A stretch of 64,000 nucleotides of DNA from positions 1,612,001 to 1,676,000 of the forward strand of contig KQ964249.1 of the NCBI GenBank assembly GCA_001566295.1, in the 5' to 3' direction. The position numbers and the translations under genes were made by a program. Positions 1 through 11,331 of the stretch are shown in pieces. Source of the stretch: Microdochium bolleyi (taxonomy: Eukaryota; Ascomycota; Sordariomycetes; Xylariales; Microdochiaceae). The notes under the pieces were generated by a model, which was not told the DNA's origin, ran no database searches, and worked only from the letters and a program-made list of their open reading frames with translations. The stretch's first letter is position 1; each line of letters starts with the position of its first letter.

Positions 1-1
1 G

Positions 2-1459
2 ATCTTGTACTCGAGAGAGCCCGAAAGCGACTACCTCGATGCTGCGCTGGTCACAGTCATGCAGATTCACTTGACAGAACCAGCAGGCGATATCCTTCTG
101 TTCTTGACTGGTCAAGAAGAGATCGATACAAGCTGCGAGATTCTGCATGAACGGATGAAGGCCTTGGGCCCCAATGTCCCGGAACTTCTCATCTTACCTG
201 TGTATTCAGCGTTGCCCAGCGAAAACCAAAGCCGAATCTTCGATCCTGCGCCACCCGGAACGCGCAAGGTGGTCATTGCTACGAATATCGCAGAGACATC
301 CATCACCATTGACCATATCTACTACGTCGTTGACCCAGGTTTCGTCAAGCAGAACGCCTACGACCCCAAACTTGGTATGGACTCTCTGATTGTCACACCG
401 ATTAGTCAGGCCCAGGCGAACCAACGTGCTGGGCGTGCTGGGCGCACTGGTCCCGGCAAGTGTTTCCGTCTGTACACAGAGGCTGCATTCCAGACGGAAA
501 TGTTGCCCACGACGATACCAGAAATCCAGCGCCAGAATTTGTCAAATACTATTCTCATGCTCAAGGCCATGGGCATCAACGACCTGCTGCACTTCGACTT
601 CATGGACCCGCCGCCCACGAATACCATGCTTACAGCTTTGGAGGAGCTGTATGCCCTCGCCGCGCTCGATGACGAGGGTCTACTCACACGCCTTGGGCGA
701 AAAATGGCCGACTTCCCTATGGATCCGTCACTCGCCAAAGTGGTCATCGCCTCTGTCGACATGGGTTGTTCCGATGAGGTCTTGTCGATTGTCGCGATGT
801 TGACATTGACTCAGATCTTCTATCGGCCGAAGGACAAGCAGAATCAGGCTGACCAAAAGAAGGCCAAGTTCCACGACCCGAGCGGCGATCACCTGACGCT
901 GGTGAATGTATACAACGCCTGGAAGCGCAGCGACTACTCGCAAGCTTGGTGCCAAGAGAATTTCATCCAAGCGCGGGCAATGAAGCGAGCCAAGGATGTG
1001 CGCGAGCAGCTTATTAAGATCATGAGCCGTTACCGACACTCCATTGCCTCGTGCGGCAACGACACGACCAAGGTGCGCCGCGCGCTCTGCTCTGGGTTCT
1101 TCCGCAACACGGCGCGTAAAGACCCACACGAGGGCTACAAGACACAGATCGAGGGCACACCCGTGTATCTGCACCCCAGCTCAGCGCTGTTCGGCAAGCA
1201 GGCCGAATGGGTCATCTACCACGAGCTGGTGCTTACGAGCAAAGAGTATATGCACTACACAACGGCGATCGAGCCAAAGTGGCTGACAGAGGTGGCGCCC
1301 ACGTTTTTCAAGCTGGTCCCCAATAACACTCTCAGCAAGCGCCAGAAGGCTGAGCGCATTGTGCCTCTGCACAACAAGTTCGCTGGCGAGGACGACTGGC
1401 GCCTCAGCGCACAACGCGGAAAGGGTCGTGGCGGTGGAGGTGGCGGAACCTGGGGTTAG
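2..1459 (+). CDS. PRP22: Pre-mRNA-splicing DEAH-box helicase Prp22 (DHX8), C-terminal part
   Basis: This is the 3' part of a spliceosomal DEAH-box ATPase, cut by the left window edge: the frame is already open at base 2, so the true start and the Walker A/DEAH motifs lie outside. Visible are the second RecA-like domain with LLFLTGQEEID, TNIAETSITI (motif V) and QRAGRAGRTGPG (motif VI), then the HA2/ratchet region and OB-fold, ending in a Gly-rich tail. The NTLSKRQKAERIVPLHNKF region near the C-terminus fits Prp22/DHX8 better than Prp2, Prp16 or Prp43. Prp22 is known to release spliced mRNA from the spliceosome in the nucleus. No intron is needed in this part. The choice of Prp22 among the DEAH paralogues is from memory of the C-terminal motif. 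Confidence 0.88.
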   Translation: MLYSREPESDYLDAALVTVMQIHLTEPAGDILLFLTGQEEIDTSCEILHERMKALGPNVPELLILPVYSALPSENQSRIFDPAPPGTRKVVIATNIAETSITIDHIYYVVDPGFVKQNAYDPKLGMDSLIVTPISQAQANQRAGRAGRTGPGKCFRLYTEAAFQTEMLPTTIPEIQRQNLSNTILMLKAMGINDLLHFDFMDPPPTNTMLTALEELYALAALDDEGLLTRLGRKMADFPMDPSLAKVVIASVDMGCSDEVLSIVAMLTLTQIFYRPKDKQNQADQKKAKFHDPSGDHLTLVNVYNAWKRSDYSQAWCQENFIQARAMKRAKDVREQLIKIMSRYRHSIASCGNDTTKVRRALCSGFFRNTARKDPHEGYKTQIEGTPVYLHPSSALFGKQAEWVIYHELVLTSKEYMHYTTAIEPKWLTEVAPTFFKLVPNNTLSKRQKAERIVPLHNKFAGEDDWRLSAQRGKGRGGGGGGTWG

Positions 1460-2695
1460 ATGTACTACTGCACAGCGTCGTGAGCCTACAATATACGAAC
1501 ATGTGATGTTAATAACACGACAACCAAGCTGACACGTGGTCTTTGCCGGTCTTGAACTAGACTCTACTCGGGCATTACAAATCGTATGTACAGCCGCTGA
1601 AGCGACTTTGCAACGCAGCCAGACCGATGTTAGCTACACCGGTGCTTCCCCCGGCCAGTCCTGACACGTGGTGGTCGTTGACCAGATATCCCACAGCCCA
1701 GGAAACCGGGGAGGAAAGCCGGGTCTAGTGATAACCAGGTTGCCTTCCATCTATTGACTAGCCTGAGTCGGCGACACCGCTTGTTGACTGATGCTGAAAC
1801 CCAGGGTCGCCCGAAAGAGACCCAGCCGGGCCAGCCCTTTGTCTCGGCATGCGCGATTGGGGTCCCGGTCTGGGGGGGTGCAGGATGCGGCCGGTGAGAG
1901 CACCGTGCTCTGCATATGGCCCGCATACATACGCGTACGATTGTGTGCCGCTGAGCGTGTTGTATTGTATTGTACTGGTAACGCCCGGTCTTCTTTTGGA
2001 AGTTGCTTCTTGCCGTCTGTGTTACACAGACATCATCCATCGGGGCTCGGGCAAGGTAGCGTGGCGAGCTGATACCGCTTCGGCAATGTGTTTGCGGCGT
2101 ATTTGGCTCACCGGCTTCGTTGACCGGCTTCGTTCCTAGGCGAAAACTCACGATGTGCCCTGCTCATCTGCTTGGCCCGCACCCTGGTGCCCGACCGGCT
2201 GCACGCCAACGTCCTTGGCGCGGAGGAACGGTTGACGGAGAGACATGACAGGGTGGCGGATCTCGCTCCAGTAGTGATACATTGCGCATACGTCGATGCG
2301 GTGGGAAGAGCTTGCGCGCAAACGCCCGGCATCGTGGCTGGCAACTCTTGATGCTGTGGTTGGTGGTGAGTGGCTGATGATGCTAGCTCGTTATGCTACC
2401 AAACCAGCCTGAATGACGGGCGACTTGCGGTGGCACCACGACAATGATCTGACCATGAATGATATAAGTACCTGTCGTACATGAGCGGTGTCCTGTGACC
2501 ATGTCTGTCCAGTCGCTCACTTCGACCAGGTGCCTGTGGAGGATTCGACTTTGCAGCCGAGAAAGGAACGACCATCGGTGACTAATTGCACCCCTTTGTG
2601 GTCCAAGATCCACAGAGTTGCTCGGTCCGTATCATATCTCAACACTCTCGCAACAGAGCCATCACCAAAAGCAACTGCAGATCGGAAGGAACACA
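1460..2695. other. Intergenic region, PRP22 3' end to histidine phosphatase start
   Basis: About 1.24 kb without a gene I can support. It should hold the PRP22 3' UTR and the promoter and leader of the next gene. Open frames here (for example minus strand 1630-2151) lack recognisable domains and look random. A short G run lies near 1873-1879. Confidence 0.6.
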
Positions 2696-3880
2696 ATGTC
2701 CTCCCCGGGAAAGAACCCACAGACATACACAATCATCTTCACGCGCCATGGCGAGTCGGAGTCCAACGTGCCAGACAACTCTGGCGTCAACAAGATGGAT
2801 CCGCTCCTGACAACAGACAAGACGAGAAATAACTGGCCGGGCTCGAGATCAGGCCTTTCTGGTCGTGACTTCTGCTTCCAAGTCACAAGGAGGGAGTACC
2901 AGGACATGTTCCTCAACCCAGCCCTCTTCAATGTCACTAGCGATAGTCCAGTTGTCATCTCGAGTCTCTCACGAGCGGTCCAGACTGCCATCATAGCGCT
3001 CCCAGCTGAGCGACTGCAGAAGTCAGGCATCATCATCTCACCACTTCTTGTCGAGCAGACGACGTGGTTCTCGGACAGGACACGGCCGATCAGTCACCTG
3101 CGGAAATTAGTGGATACGGAACTCAGCATCAAACCTGGGCTGGAGCATCTGGCTCTTGGTCTGGACGGCTTCGACATTCGACAGCTTTCACAAGCTGTGC
3201 CAGATGAGTCCTGCCTGACTGGCGCCAGGTTTGGAGAACTCGCCATCTCGACCGACTCAGCCCTCAAGCCTATCGAGCAGGTCGAAGACGAAGAAAAAGC
3301 ACACAGCAAGCCGTGGCATCTCAAGACCTCCCTTTGGCACCCTTCACAACTCATAAGACGCGGCGAAGAGTCCCTGAAAATGCTCATGACAATTGGTCGA
3401 CACAACTACACCGGCGAGAGCTCCACCCCTGCAATCATCGTGTTTGGACATGGCGGTTTCATCAATTACATGACCAAGGACATTGGGGTTACAGAGGCAG
3501 ACCTGGCCCGGAAACCGCCCGTGCTGACTGACTGGGCGCCTGGCGAGACTCGTGTGTTCAGGCTTGTTGACGAGCATCCTGACCAGCCTGTGGTAGCGAG
3601 TCCACTGAGGGAGATGTCGCCGACCAAAGAAACACTTCATCCGCAGAGGGCCATACGTGTGGAAGATAGACTTGCGTCGTTGGACCGAACAGTGGCAAGA
3701 GGTGGCGACTGCATGAGACAGAGGTTGCAGGAGAAGATCGTGGAAATCGACGAGGAGTATCAGAAACTCGATATCTACCAAAGAGCACGTGAAAAGAACC
3801 CGGATGATGTCGACGGCAACCATGCAGAGTATGCCAAGGACATTGCCAATGAGTTCAGCACCCAGCCAGGAGCACAATAA
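2696..3880 (+). CDS. Histidine phosphatase superfamily (phosphoglycerate mutase-like) protein
   Basis: Single-exon protein of 394 aa. I chose the ATG at 2696 because the homologous segment begins just after it; an in-frame start at 2618 would only add a low-quality leader. The phosphatase signature FTRHGES (R17-H18-G19) starts the domain, and the second catalytic histidine lies in FGHGGFINYM near residue 250. In this superfamily the first histidine is transiently phosphorylated. The middle contains the expected SSLSRAVQTA segment. The C-terminus (about 330-390) is charged and probably helical or coiled, outside the catalytic fold. No signal peptide or membrane segment is evident, so it is probably cytosolic. 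The substrate cannot be deduced: branches of this superfamily act on sugar phosphates, phosphoproteins or phytate. Confidence 0.8.
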   Translation: MSSPGKNPQTYTIIFTRHGESESNVPDNSGVNKMDPLLTTDKTRNNWPGSRSGLSGRDFCFQVTRREYQDMFLNPALFNVTSDSPVVISSLSRAVQTAIIALPAERLQKSGIIISPLLVEQTTWFSDRTRPISHLRKLVDTELSIKPGLEHLALGLDGFDIRQLSQAVPDESCLTGARFGELAISTDSALKPIEQVEDEEKAHSKPWHLKTSLWHPSQLIRRGEESLKMLMTIGRHNYTGESSTPAIIVFGHGGFINYMTKDIGVTEADLARKPPVLTDWAPGETRVFRLVDEHPDQPVVASPLREMSPTKETLHPQRAIRVEDRLASLDRTVARGGDCMRQRLQEKIVEIDEEYQKLDIYQRAREKNPDDVDGNHAEYAKDIANEFSTQPGAQ

Positions 3881-4772
3881 TATTCGAACAAGTAGGGAAG
3901 CGATTTGGTCTTCACATGGACAGATACCGCCAAGGGAGAGTGCTCAATTTTGGCCACAAGGTCGCCGAAATCGCGCGCTTGGTGGCGACTATGTGTTTTG
4001 TTCTCGAGCAACTCGGTTTGCCCACAAAATCCACCGCGCTTTTGAGAGAAGTGATCATACTCTTCAGTCACAAGAGTACATACGCAGTCAAAAAGCTTAT
4101 AATGTGCTTATTTAGTTATTTGAGCGATTAGCAAACATTTGAAATACTAGAGTACATATTGGCGCCTGGAAGCACAATGCGTTCATCGACGCTATGCATT
4201 ACAGCCATCTCATTCTCTTTTCGTATAAATCGACATAATCCTGCCGGTAAATGCCCGTCGCACCCGAGGAAATCGCCGGGGTCGAGGAACGACGGCCCAA
4301 AGATTAGCTGACTTATTTCTTCTTTCAGGCCGCAGCAATAGTGAAGCAAGCCATGATTGCATGTTGCCATGATGAACCGGGGATGCAGATTTCACATTAT
4401 GGGTATTCGTGCAAGAAGCCTAAGTAACTATTACGGTATCCACCAGAGTATTCGAAACACGAAACACAACCAGCCGTGAGGAGCGATAGATCCCAAGTTT
4501 GTGCCCTCCTTCACATGTATGGATGCCTTTGGAACCCAGCCCGGCACTGTGCCGATTCGGGACATAAAACGGCCCGGTTCAGCGTGCTGTGCGATGTGGC
4601 CGAGCCTGCATGAAGCTCACACTCAACGTATCTGGGCACAATCTCACGTCCTGAGGGCGGGAACTTGTGTATCGGGCGAACAAGCTTCATTACATGCACT
4701 CTACCTTCAGTTGGAAAAAGCAAACACGCCTGTAATGACCCAGGAGGACCCTGATCGTGCGTGCTGGAGCTA
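3881..4772. other. Convergent intergenic region
   Basis: About 0.9 kb between the stops of the histidine phosphatase (+) and the JmjC gene (-). AT-richer than its surroundings, as expected for two facing 3' UTRs. Small frames at 4128-4395 and 4501-4776 show no domain or splice support. I see no RNA gene. Confidence 0.5.
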
Positions 4773-6401
4773 TTAATTCCACCAAAAGCTGACGCTGAAG
4801 CTGACGCTGAGGCCTCTGACATAGTGCCACCAGCCGATGGGGATATACAGGACATCGCCTGGCTCCAGTATGCAGTCCACGAAGGGTATCTCCTTGAAAG
4901 CCGCCGCCGTGGCCGCCGTAGCACTCTGTTGTGTGACGTCCGCCTTGTCCATCTCGCCTTCCTCATCGTCTGTGCTTTTCTCGCCGGGCTCATCCCAGCC
5001 TTCAAGAACCCCTACATCGAAGATGCTAGTGTTGCTCATCTCGACGCCGTTCTCCCTGCCGCGGCCCTGCATGCGCTCGGTCTCGAGCGGGGAGTACAGA
5101 CGGACGTACTTGCGGCCCACAACCTGCGCCAAAATGTTATGGTATGGGTCGGTGTGCAGGGGGGTGATGGTGCCGGGAGGACCGAACCAGGCGTTGAGCA
5201 GCGGACCTTCGAGCTCGGGTTGGTCCATAGTCGGGTCTGTAGGGTGCAGGGGCGGCGCCGTGTAGCAATAGTCTGGGATGAGGATGTCGTTGCGCAGCTC
5301 GGGGAGCTGCGTAAAGAGTGGATGCTGCGCGAGATATCCAACGTTCTTGATGAGTGTTGTGGCGCCAGGAGTGTCCTTTGCGCCGGATATGTTGTCACCA
5401 TCTGATCCAGTGCCAACATCAGTGCCCGAACGTTGTTGTATAGACGGGTCTATGTAGTCCTGAATGAAATCTGCAAAGGTGACTAGTTTCTGGCCCCAGC
5501 CCTCGTCTACATAGCTCCGCCCGACCTCGATCGGTACGAGGCGAAGACCATCGAATGTTCTTGGCAGGAGAGAGGCTGGGTAGTTCCACGGCCGCGTTGA
5601 CCTCGCCGGCCAGCCTTCGATACTGCCTCGGATGATCAATGGAGCTGGCCCGAGAGCCTTGTCTAGGGGCGTGTCCAGGTGAGCCTGGAACTCTTCCATG
5701 GACAGATCAACCACGGCTCTGATAGGATTTTGCAGCAGAAGGGTGAACGGCTCATGTGTTGAGAATTCAGCTGGCACGTCATCGCCGTCGCTCGTCAGGT
5801 GCGATTTGAGTCGCTTTGACGGCGGCTCTCCTCGGTTCTGCGCCCACGAAGCCGCTGTCTTGTAACAAGAATACAACATTTCAAGGCTCTTGTCGACCCA
5901 GTGCCTACCGCGGTCTTGGCCAGCCGCCCCGGCCAGGATCAGGGCCAGATCAAGGCTCCTGACTAGCTCCTTGATCTTGGGACGTTCAGTCTCGTCTAGA
6001 GCGACTGGAGTACTGTTTGGGAGGCGTCCGTAACTGGTCTGGTAGAAGAGGCAGCAAAATTTGAGTATGCTGGCGTCAGTGTAGAGCTGCCGCCAGCATA
6101 TCGGCAAGTCCTTGTACAGGAACGTGTAGAACTTGGCATACGCGATGGACAAAAGATCGTTGAGTCTACTCAACACGGCGGCAGTGGTCGAGCCGGAGCC
6201 GGGACTGGCGTGAAACTTGGCGACATGCTCTGCCTGTCTTGAGAGGAGGCCCACGACATCGAGCCCGCAGCCCGCAAGACCGGCCTTTGAGCTAGAGCTC
6301 TCCTCAGAGAGTGCTGCCGAACACTCATCCTGGATACCACGGACAGCTTCCTCGCAGTGCTGGCGCAGGCGGGCCGCGGTGCTGGCCATGGCGTTCAACA
6401 A
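4773..6401 (-). CDS. JmjC-domain (KDM8/JMJD5-like) 2-oxoglutarate/Fe(II) oxygenase
   Basis: Single-exon protein of 542 aa (538 if the Met four codons later is used). The N-terminal 200 residues are helical and family-specific. The C-terminal cupin/JmjC domain carries the iron triad: His and Asp in PLHTDPYHN (about H416, D418) and the distal His in IGWWHYVRG (about H526). LLNAWFGPPGTITPLH is the typical beta-barrel entry of the JMJD5/FIH-like group. Enzymes of this group hydroxylate protein side chains, and histone demethylation by KDM8 is disputed. An acidic insert of about 60 residues sits between the HxD motif and the distal His, longer than I expect for the family. It is divergent from CDC45 with about 620 bp between starts. 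The catalytic residues look intact; the substrate is unknown. Confidence 0.83.
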   Translation of the reverse strand: MLNAMASTAARLRQHCEEAVRGIQDECSAALSEESSSSKAGLAGCGLDVVGLLSRQAEHVAKFHASPGSGSTTAAVLSRLNDLLSIAYAKFYTFLYKDLPICWRQLYTDASILKFCCLFYQTSYGRLPNSTPVALDETERPKIKELVRSLDLALILAGAAGQDRGRHWVDKSLEMLYSCYKTAASWAQNRGEPPSKRLKSHLTSDGDDVPAEFSTHEPFTLLLQNPIRAVVDLSMEEFQAHLDTPLDKALGPAPLIIRGSIEGWPARSTRPWNYPASLLPRTFDGLRLVPIEVGRSYVDEGWGQKLVTFADFIQDYIDPSIQQRSGTDVGTGSDGDNISGAKDTPGATTLIKNVGYLAQHPLFTQLPELRNDILIPDYCYTAPPLHPTDPTMDQPELEGPLLNAWFGPPGTITPLHTDPYHNILAQVVGRKYVRLYSPLETERMQGRGRENGVEMSNTSIFDVGVLEGWDEPGEKSTDDEEGEMDKADVTQQSATAATAAAFKEIPFVDCILEPGDVLYIPIGWWHYVRGLSVSFSVSFWWN

Positions 6402-7021
6402 TGGCTCTCTCTCGACCCTGCCATCGTACTTGCTGGACCACTCTTACGCTTCCGTCTGCTGGTGGCGGGTGGTGTTGATGGATGTACCCAAGAATGTCGG
6501 ACAATCTTGGAAGCCAAGGAGTTGTGCATGGCGTGGGCGTTGTGCATAACCTGGACCCCACAGTGCCGCGTTGGTTCTTGGTGCGCACCACCCAATGGCG
6601 GGAGCTGCCGTTAATTGATTTGCTACGCGCAGGTACTTGCACTCTAGCTCGGCCAGCACGCGTCGTTGCACCTGCGAGGCGCGCCACGCCATAAACACCC
6701 ACTTACACACACCCGTGGACCACTTTGAGTAGTCCTCCGCCAACCCTCGAGCCCATCACCACGGCCTACACACAAACACCATTACGCAACAATAGCTCTT
6801 CTCTGAGGTCCAGGTAGTATTCTACACTTCGCTTGCAGCAGCAGAGAGGACTACTGCCACCAATACGTTACGGACATACACCGACTTATCCAGGTCATTC
6901 CGACACCGAACGACGATCTTCCTCGTGGGGCTTCTCAAATCCAGCAGATCGACAATACTGAGCCAGTCCTCCATGAAGCCGCCATAGTCTATGGCGAAGA
7001 CGCGTCTGTAGATCACTCAAC
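6402..7021. promoter_or_regulatory. Divergent promoter region, JmjC gene / CDC45
   Basis: 620 bp between the two start codons must contain the upstream regions of both genes. I see no consensus element that I would defend base by base. Short frames here are random. Confidence 0.5.
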
Positions 7022-9727
7022 ATGTATCTACCACGCGACCTGATCACGAAGCTCTATGTACACCTCCAGAACACGCGCCACCCGCTCTCGCCGCCGGTCC
7101 TCATCCTGACCGCCCTCGAGCCCGACTCCCTCTGTGCCTGTCGCATCCTCACCCGCCTGCTGAAGCACGACTACATACCGCACAAGATACACCCTGTAGC
7201 CGGCTATGCGGACCTCAACCGCGCCGGGCAGGAGCTCGTCAGCCCCATGAAGGAGACGAAAGGCGGCAGTGGTGGGGTGGTCGTTTGTCTCGGAGTCGGC
7301 GGCATGATCGACCTGGGTACAACACTTGGCTTCGAGTCTGACGACGAGCCATTGGACTTCGGCGGCGTCGAGGTCTGGGTCATCGACTCCAGGCGGCCGT
7401 GGGACCTGCACAACGTCTTTGGAGGATATAATCTGGAGCCCGAAGCAGAGACGTCGTCTTCTCTGCAGAGCAGAGCTCCAGATGGAGTAGTGGGGGGTTG
7501 TATAAACCGATCCTATAAGCCTGGCCGCGGCGGCATTGTCGTTTTTGACGACGGCGACATCCAGGAGACACTAAGTGGCGAGCGAGATGCCTATCTCGCC
7601 CTACTCGACATGCCGGAAACTGATGGCGACGATGAAGGCGCATTCAATGACGACACTGAAGACGAGGACGAAGATGGGGAAAACGACATAGTGAATCCAC
7701 TGCCAGGGCAGAAGCGGAAGTCATGGTCAGACCGAGACGACGAAAGCAGCGAAGAGGACGACGATCGGCCTCGGCAACGGAGGAGGAGTAATTCTGTAAG
7801 GTTTTGCATGTGTCGTGGCGCACACCGTTCAAAGCTAACACAGCCCGCAGTCAACCCCAATACCTGAACCGGCTCGCCGACCACCTCAGAGAGGGCTTAT
7901 TCATCTGCAAGAGTCGTCTCTTGTTCCGGCAGAAGATGCCGAGGAGACACCTTCCGCACAACCGCCCCGCGGCCCATCTGCAAAAGCGCTGCGGAGGAAG
8001 TTACAACGCATGAGGATAACAAACCGGACTATTCTCGAGAAATACTATAGGATGGGGTCTTCATACTCGGAGCCAGTCAGCGCTATGATGTACTGGCTGG
8101 CATCTGAGCTCGGCCGGGAGGACAATGATCTTCTTTGGTTGACCATTGTTGGTGTGACCTCCACAGAGCTGTACGGCCGATCATCGGCGGGACTGGCCGT
8201 ATCTACCCGCAGTTCTGATGCTCGCACAGTCAATGGCTGGATGGGAGTTCGTGGCAGCCGGATGAGGCAGCTTCTGCGCGACGAAGTCCGACGTTTGAAC
8301 CCCCCGGAGATAGGTTCAGGGAATGGCAAAGTCATGTCAGCAGCAGAGAGTGCTGGTATCATACCGACGACTGGCAGGAGCCCAGAAGATACCGGCATCC
8401 GATTGTCTCCCGAACCCAAATTCCTCCTCATCCGTCACTGGAGCCTTTACGACAGCATGCTTCACTCTCCATATCTTTTCTCGCGCTTACGCATCTGGAG
8501 TGAAAGCGGTATGAAGCGTCTCCACAAGCTCCTCGCCAAGATGGGCGTCAGCCTGGTCCAGTGCAAACAGAGCTATACACATATGGATATGATGCTGAAA
8601 AAAGAACTGCGCACAAAGTTACTTAAGTATGCATCTCTATACAACCTTGACGACATGGTCCCGGCGGCAGAGACCGATGCTAGAGACAGAGGCGGTGCCA
8701 AGGACGGATGGGGCTTCGTGCGAAGCTGGGGCTGGCGGGCAACCCTCAGCGCGCAGGATGTTGGCGTCGTGATCGGCGCGCTGCTCGAGGTGGGCAAGGC
8801 AAACACTGCCATCGGAGAAGACGGGAGGATCAAACCAACCCAGTCTCAGGAGCTGGAAGAAGACTCTAGCGCAGCCGAGTCAGAAGAGTGGGTGAGCCGT
8901 TTCTGGGAGGCTTACGATGCCCTCGAAGAGTGAGTGTGCCTCGGTCAGGAACAGTCCTAAGAGCTCAAATACTGACAAGAAACCACAGCATCGACTCCCT
9001 GAAAGCGGGCCTCCCTACTGCGCAATATCTGCACCGCGCCATCTTCCGCACGGGCACGTCATTAATTGGCAAGCGACAGATCAAGCACTTGCATGCATTC
9101 CGCATGTGTGTCATCAAAGACGGCCCAGATGTGCCGCTGTTCACGCACCCGGCCGCTCTGACCAAGCTGGCTCTCTGGATCGGCGAGGCTCTTGCAGAAC
9201 AAGAAAAGGACGCCGCTGGCAAGTTAGCCCATGGTGGACGTGGAACGCCCCTTGTCGTCGCTAGCTTAAACGAGAAGCGTGGCGTGTACGTGGTCGTCGG
9301 CACAGGCGGCGGAGGTGGTCCGGATACGAGCTTCCTCGACCAGGAAGCCCAGAAGGAGAAGAAATACGCCAAGGAAGCGAAAGCTAAGGAGCGCAACCTA
9401 CGTCGCGAAAGTAAGGAGAAAATCAAGGAGGAAAAGCGAGCTGCTAGACGGGCAGCTGGGTATGACGACGATGACGAAGATGAGACAGAGTCTGAAGGTA
9501 GCGACTCTGACGACGACTCGGACTCTGACGACGACGACGAAGACGAGGAGAAGCGCAGCCGGCGCGGGTACGGCATGAATAAGTTCGGCGTCGCCTTCCA
9601 GGATGTCACGGCGGAGACGGGTGCGCGGGTACGCATCGACAGCTTTGAGCACTGCGTCGTCGAGGTGCGCAAGGAGGATCTGAGCGGTTTCCTGGAGAGC
9701 TTGAGCATGAAGGCCGTTGTTGGTTAA
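7022..9727 (+). CDS. CDC45: DNA replication initiation factor Cdc45
   Basis: Three exons: 7022-7795, 7851-8929 and 8989-9727, with introns of 55 and 59 nt. Donors are GTAAGG and GTGAGT; the branch sites are GCTAACA and ACTGACA. The product is 863 aa. The N-terminus (MYLPRDLITKLY) and the ILTALEPDSLCACRIL segment match the DHH-like fold of Cdc45, the helicase co-factor in the CMG complex (Cdc45-Mcm2-7-GINS) that drives replication forks. Exon 2 holds the conserved MYWLASELGREDNDLLWLT block, and exon 3 the C-terminal domain. Two acidic stretches (about residues 200-245 and 775-810) and a Lys/Glu-rich helix (about 735-774) enlarge it relative to animal Cdc45. It converges with NCS1 downstream. 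Confidence 0.95.
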
Positions 9728-10357
9728 AGGCTCCCCACGAGCCGATGATGAGCACAACCTTTGTCCAATGTTGGCAGGGAAAGAACGAGCATTTCTTCTG
9801 CATCACGAGAAAACGAGGCAGGCTTCTTGTCACTTATTCATGTTTCCATCACAGCGGCAATGCATTCATTCGCGGGGAGGACGGAGCGGAAGCATTTGTC
9901 AAAGGCCACGGCTGTAGTTCATTGTTCATCATCTTTTGGGGGGAAAACATAATGCGGACTTTCTCTCGACATAGCGCATTCACCTAGCACTGATATAAAT
10001 ATTTACATATATACACACACACACATATTGCCTGCCACTCAACCAACGTTCGCTTTCACGGGTCCTATCGCGGACCCCGGCCTCCCCAGGAAGCATCACA
10101 TATTACACACACATTCGACGTAAAACCGGCAACGGGATATGCCTTCTTTCAAAAGAGGTGGAAAAGTGCAGAAGTTGCAGGGGTGGAATTGTATAGTGCT
10201 TGCCCTCCTCCGATGATCCTCATCGTCCCCTGTTCGGTCGCTGTGTGATATTTGTCCTGTGATTGCTCCATTCTGAACTTGACGACTTCCATCCTTCTAC
10301 CAAGTGTTTCCCAACCTGACATGGCACTCGTTTCACATCCGTAAAGGTTGGCCATCC
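9728..10357. other. Convergent intergenic region CDC45 / NCS1
   Basis: About 630 bp of facing 3' UTR sequence with an (AC)6 run at 10013-10024 inside an AT/AC-rich patch. No gene is supported. Confidence 0.5.
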
Positions 10358-11331
10358 CTAGACCAGTCCATCGTATAGCGACAACGCCGAGACGATTGTT
10401 TCGTCTCGCTTGCTACCCTCCTTGAACTCCTCAATGTCCAGGCTGCCATTCTCGTCCTTGTCCATCATGCGGAAGATTTTCCGGACGCGCTTCTCGGGGG
10501 TGTCTTCATCCTCGGGGAGCTTGACCATGGATCCAACCTGTGGGTCGCAATGTGAATCGTCAGTACCCGAACTTGGTCCTTGAACGCCGACAGCAGTACG
10601 ATGCAATTCCAAGTATAATCACGAGGTCGCAGTGATTTCCGAACCATAAGGCAAGCGTACCATTTTGTAGATTGCTTCCACAATCTTCAGCATCTCATCG
10701 TAGCTGATCTTGCCGTCACCGTCAATGTCGTAAAGCTGGAACGCCCAGTCGAGCTTGTCTTCCATCTTCCCCCGGCTCGTAACGCTCAGCGCGCAGATGA
10801 ACTCTTTGAAGTCGATTGAGCCCGACTTATCCGAGTCGAACACATTGAAAACGTAGTCTGCGAACGACGACGGATCGCCAAACGGGAAGAATTGCCGGTA
10901 GATCTTCTGGAACTCCTCCTTTGTGAGCATGCCCGAGGGACAGTCCTTGAGGAAGCCTGCATGAAAACGGCATTAGTACTGCCAGCCACGTCTGAGATTG
11001 TGTACACCACAGCGCAGCTGCTGGCCTGTTCATAAAAGTGAGTACGTGTCATGATGACTTAACGTACCCTTGTACCACTGCTGCAACTCCTTCTTGTCGA
11101 AGTGTGTAGACTTCTGAAGCTCTGAGAGCTGCTCTTGCGAGAGCTTGGACTGCCTGAAGACCCAACTGCGTCAGTCTCCGATACATTGCGTCGGACGCGA
11201 TGCAAAGGGCTCCGGCTGATGGAAGCCAATACTCCGCCGGGCAACCCCGCAGGCCTGCGATCGCCAATGTCGATTCGTGGACCCCGCAGAGGTACAAGAC
11301 TGCCATCTGGGTAGACTCACGACTTGCCCAT
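10358..11331 (-). CDS. NCS1: Neuronal calcium sensor 1 / frequenin
   Basis: Four coding exons on the minus strand: 11321-11331 (11 nt), 11068-11153, 10661-10956 and 10358-10537, with introns of 167, 111 and 123 nt. The spliced product is 190 aa, exactly the usual length of this family. It begins MGKS, an N-myristoylation signal with Gly2. EF-hand 1 is degenerate (the DCPSG segment, as in all NCS1). EF-hand 2 (D73-E84), EF-hand 3 (D109-E120) and EF-hand 4 (D157-E168) keep their calcium ligands. The C-terminus ALSLYDGLV is the conserved family ending. NCS1/Frq1 is known to bind and activate the phosphatidylinositol 4-kinase Pik1 at the Golgi and to influence calcium tolerance and growth in filamentous fungi. 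The tiny first exon means that simple ORF finding misses the start. Confidence 0.95.

Noticed and set aside
4761..5405. 214-codon plus-strand frame opposite the JmjC catalytic domain
   Set aside because: Antisense shadow of a clearly conserved enzyme.
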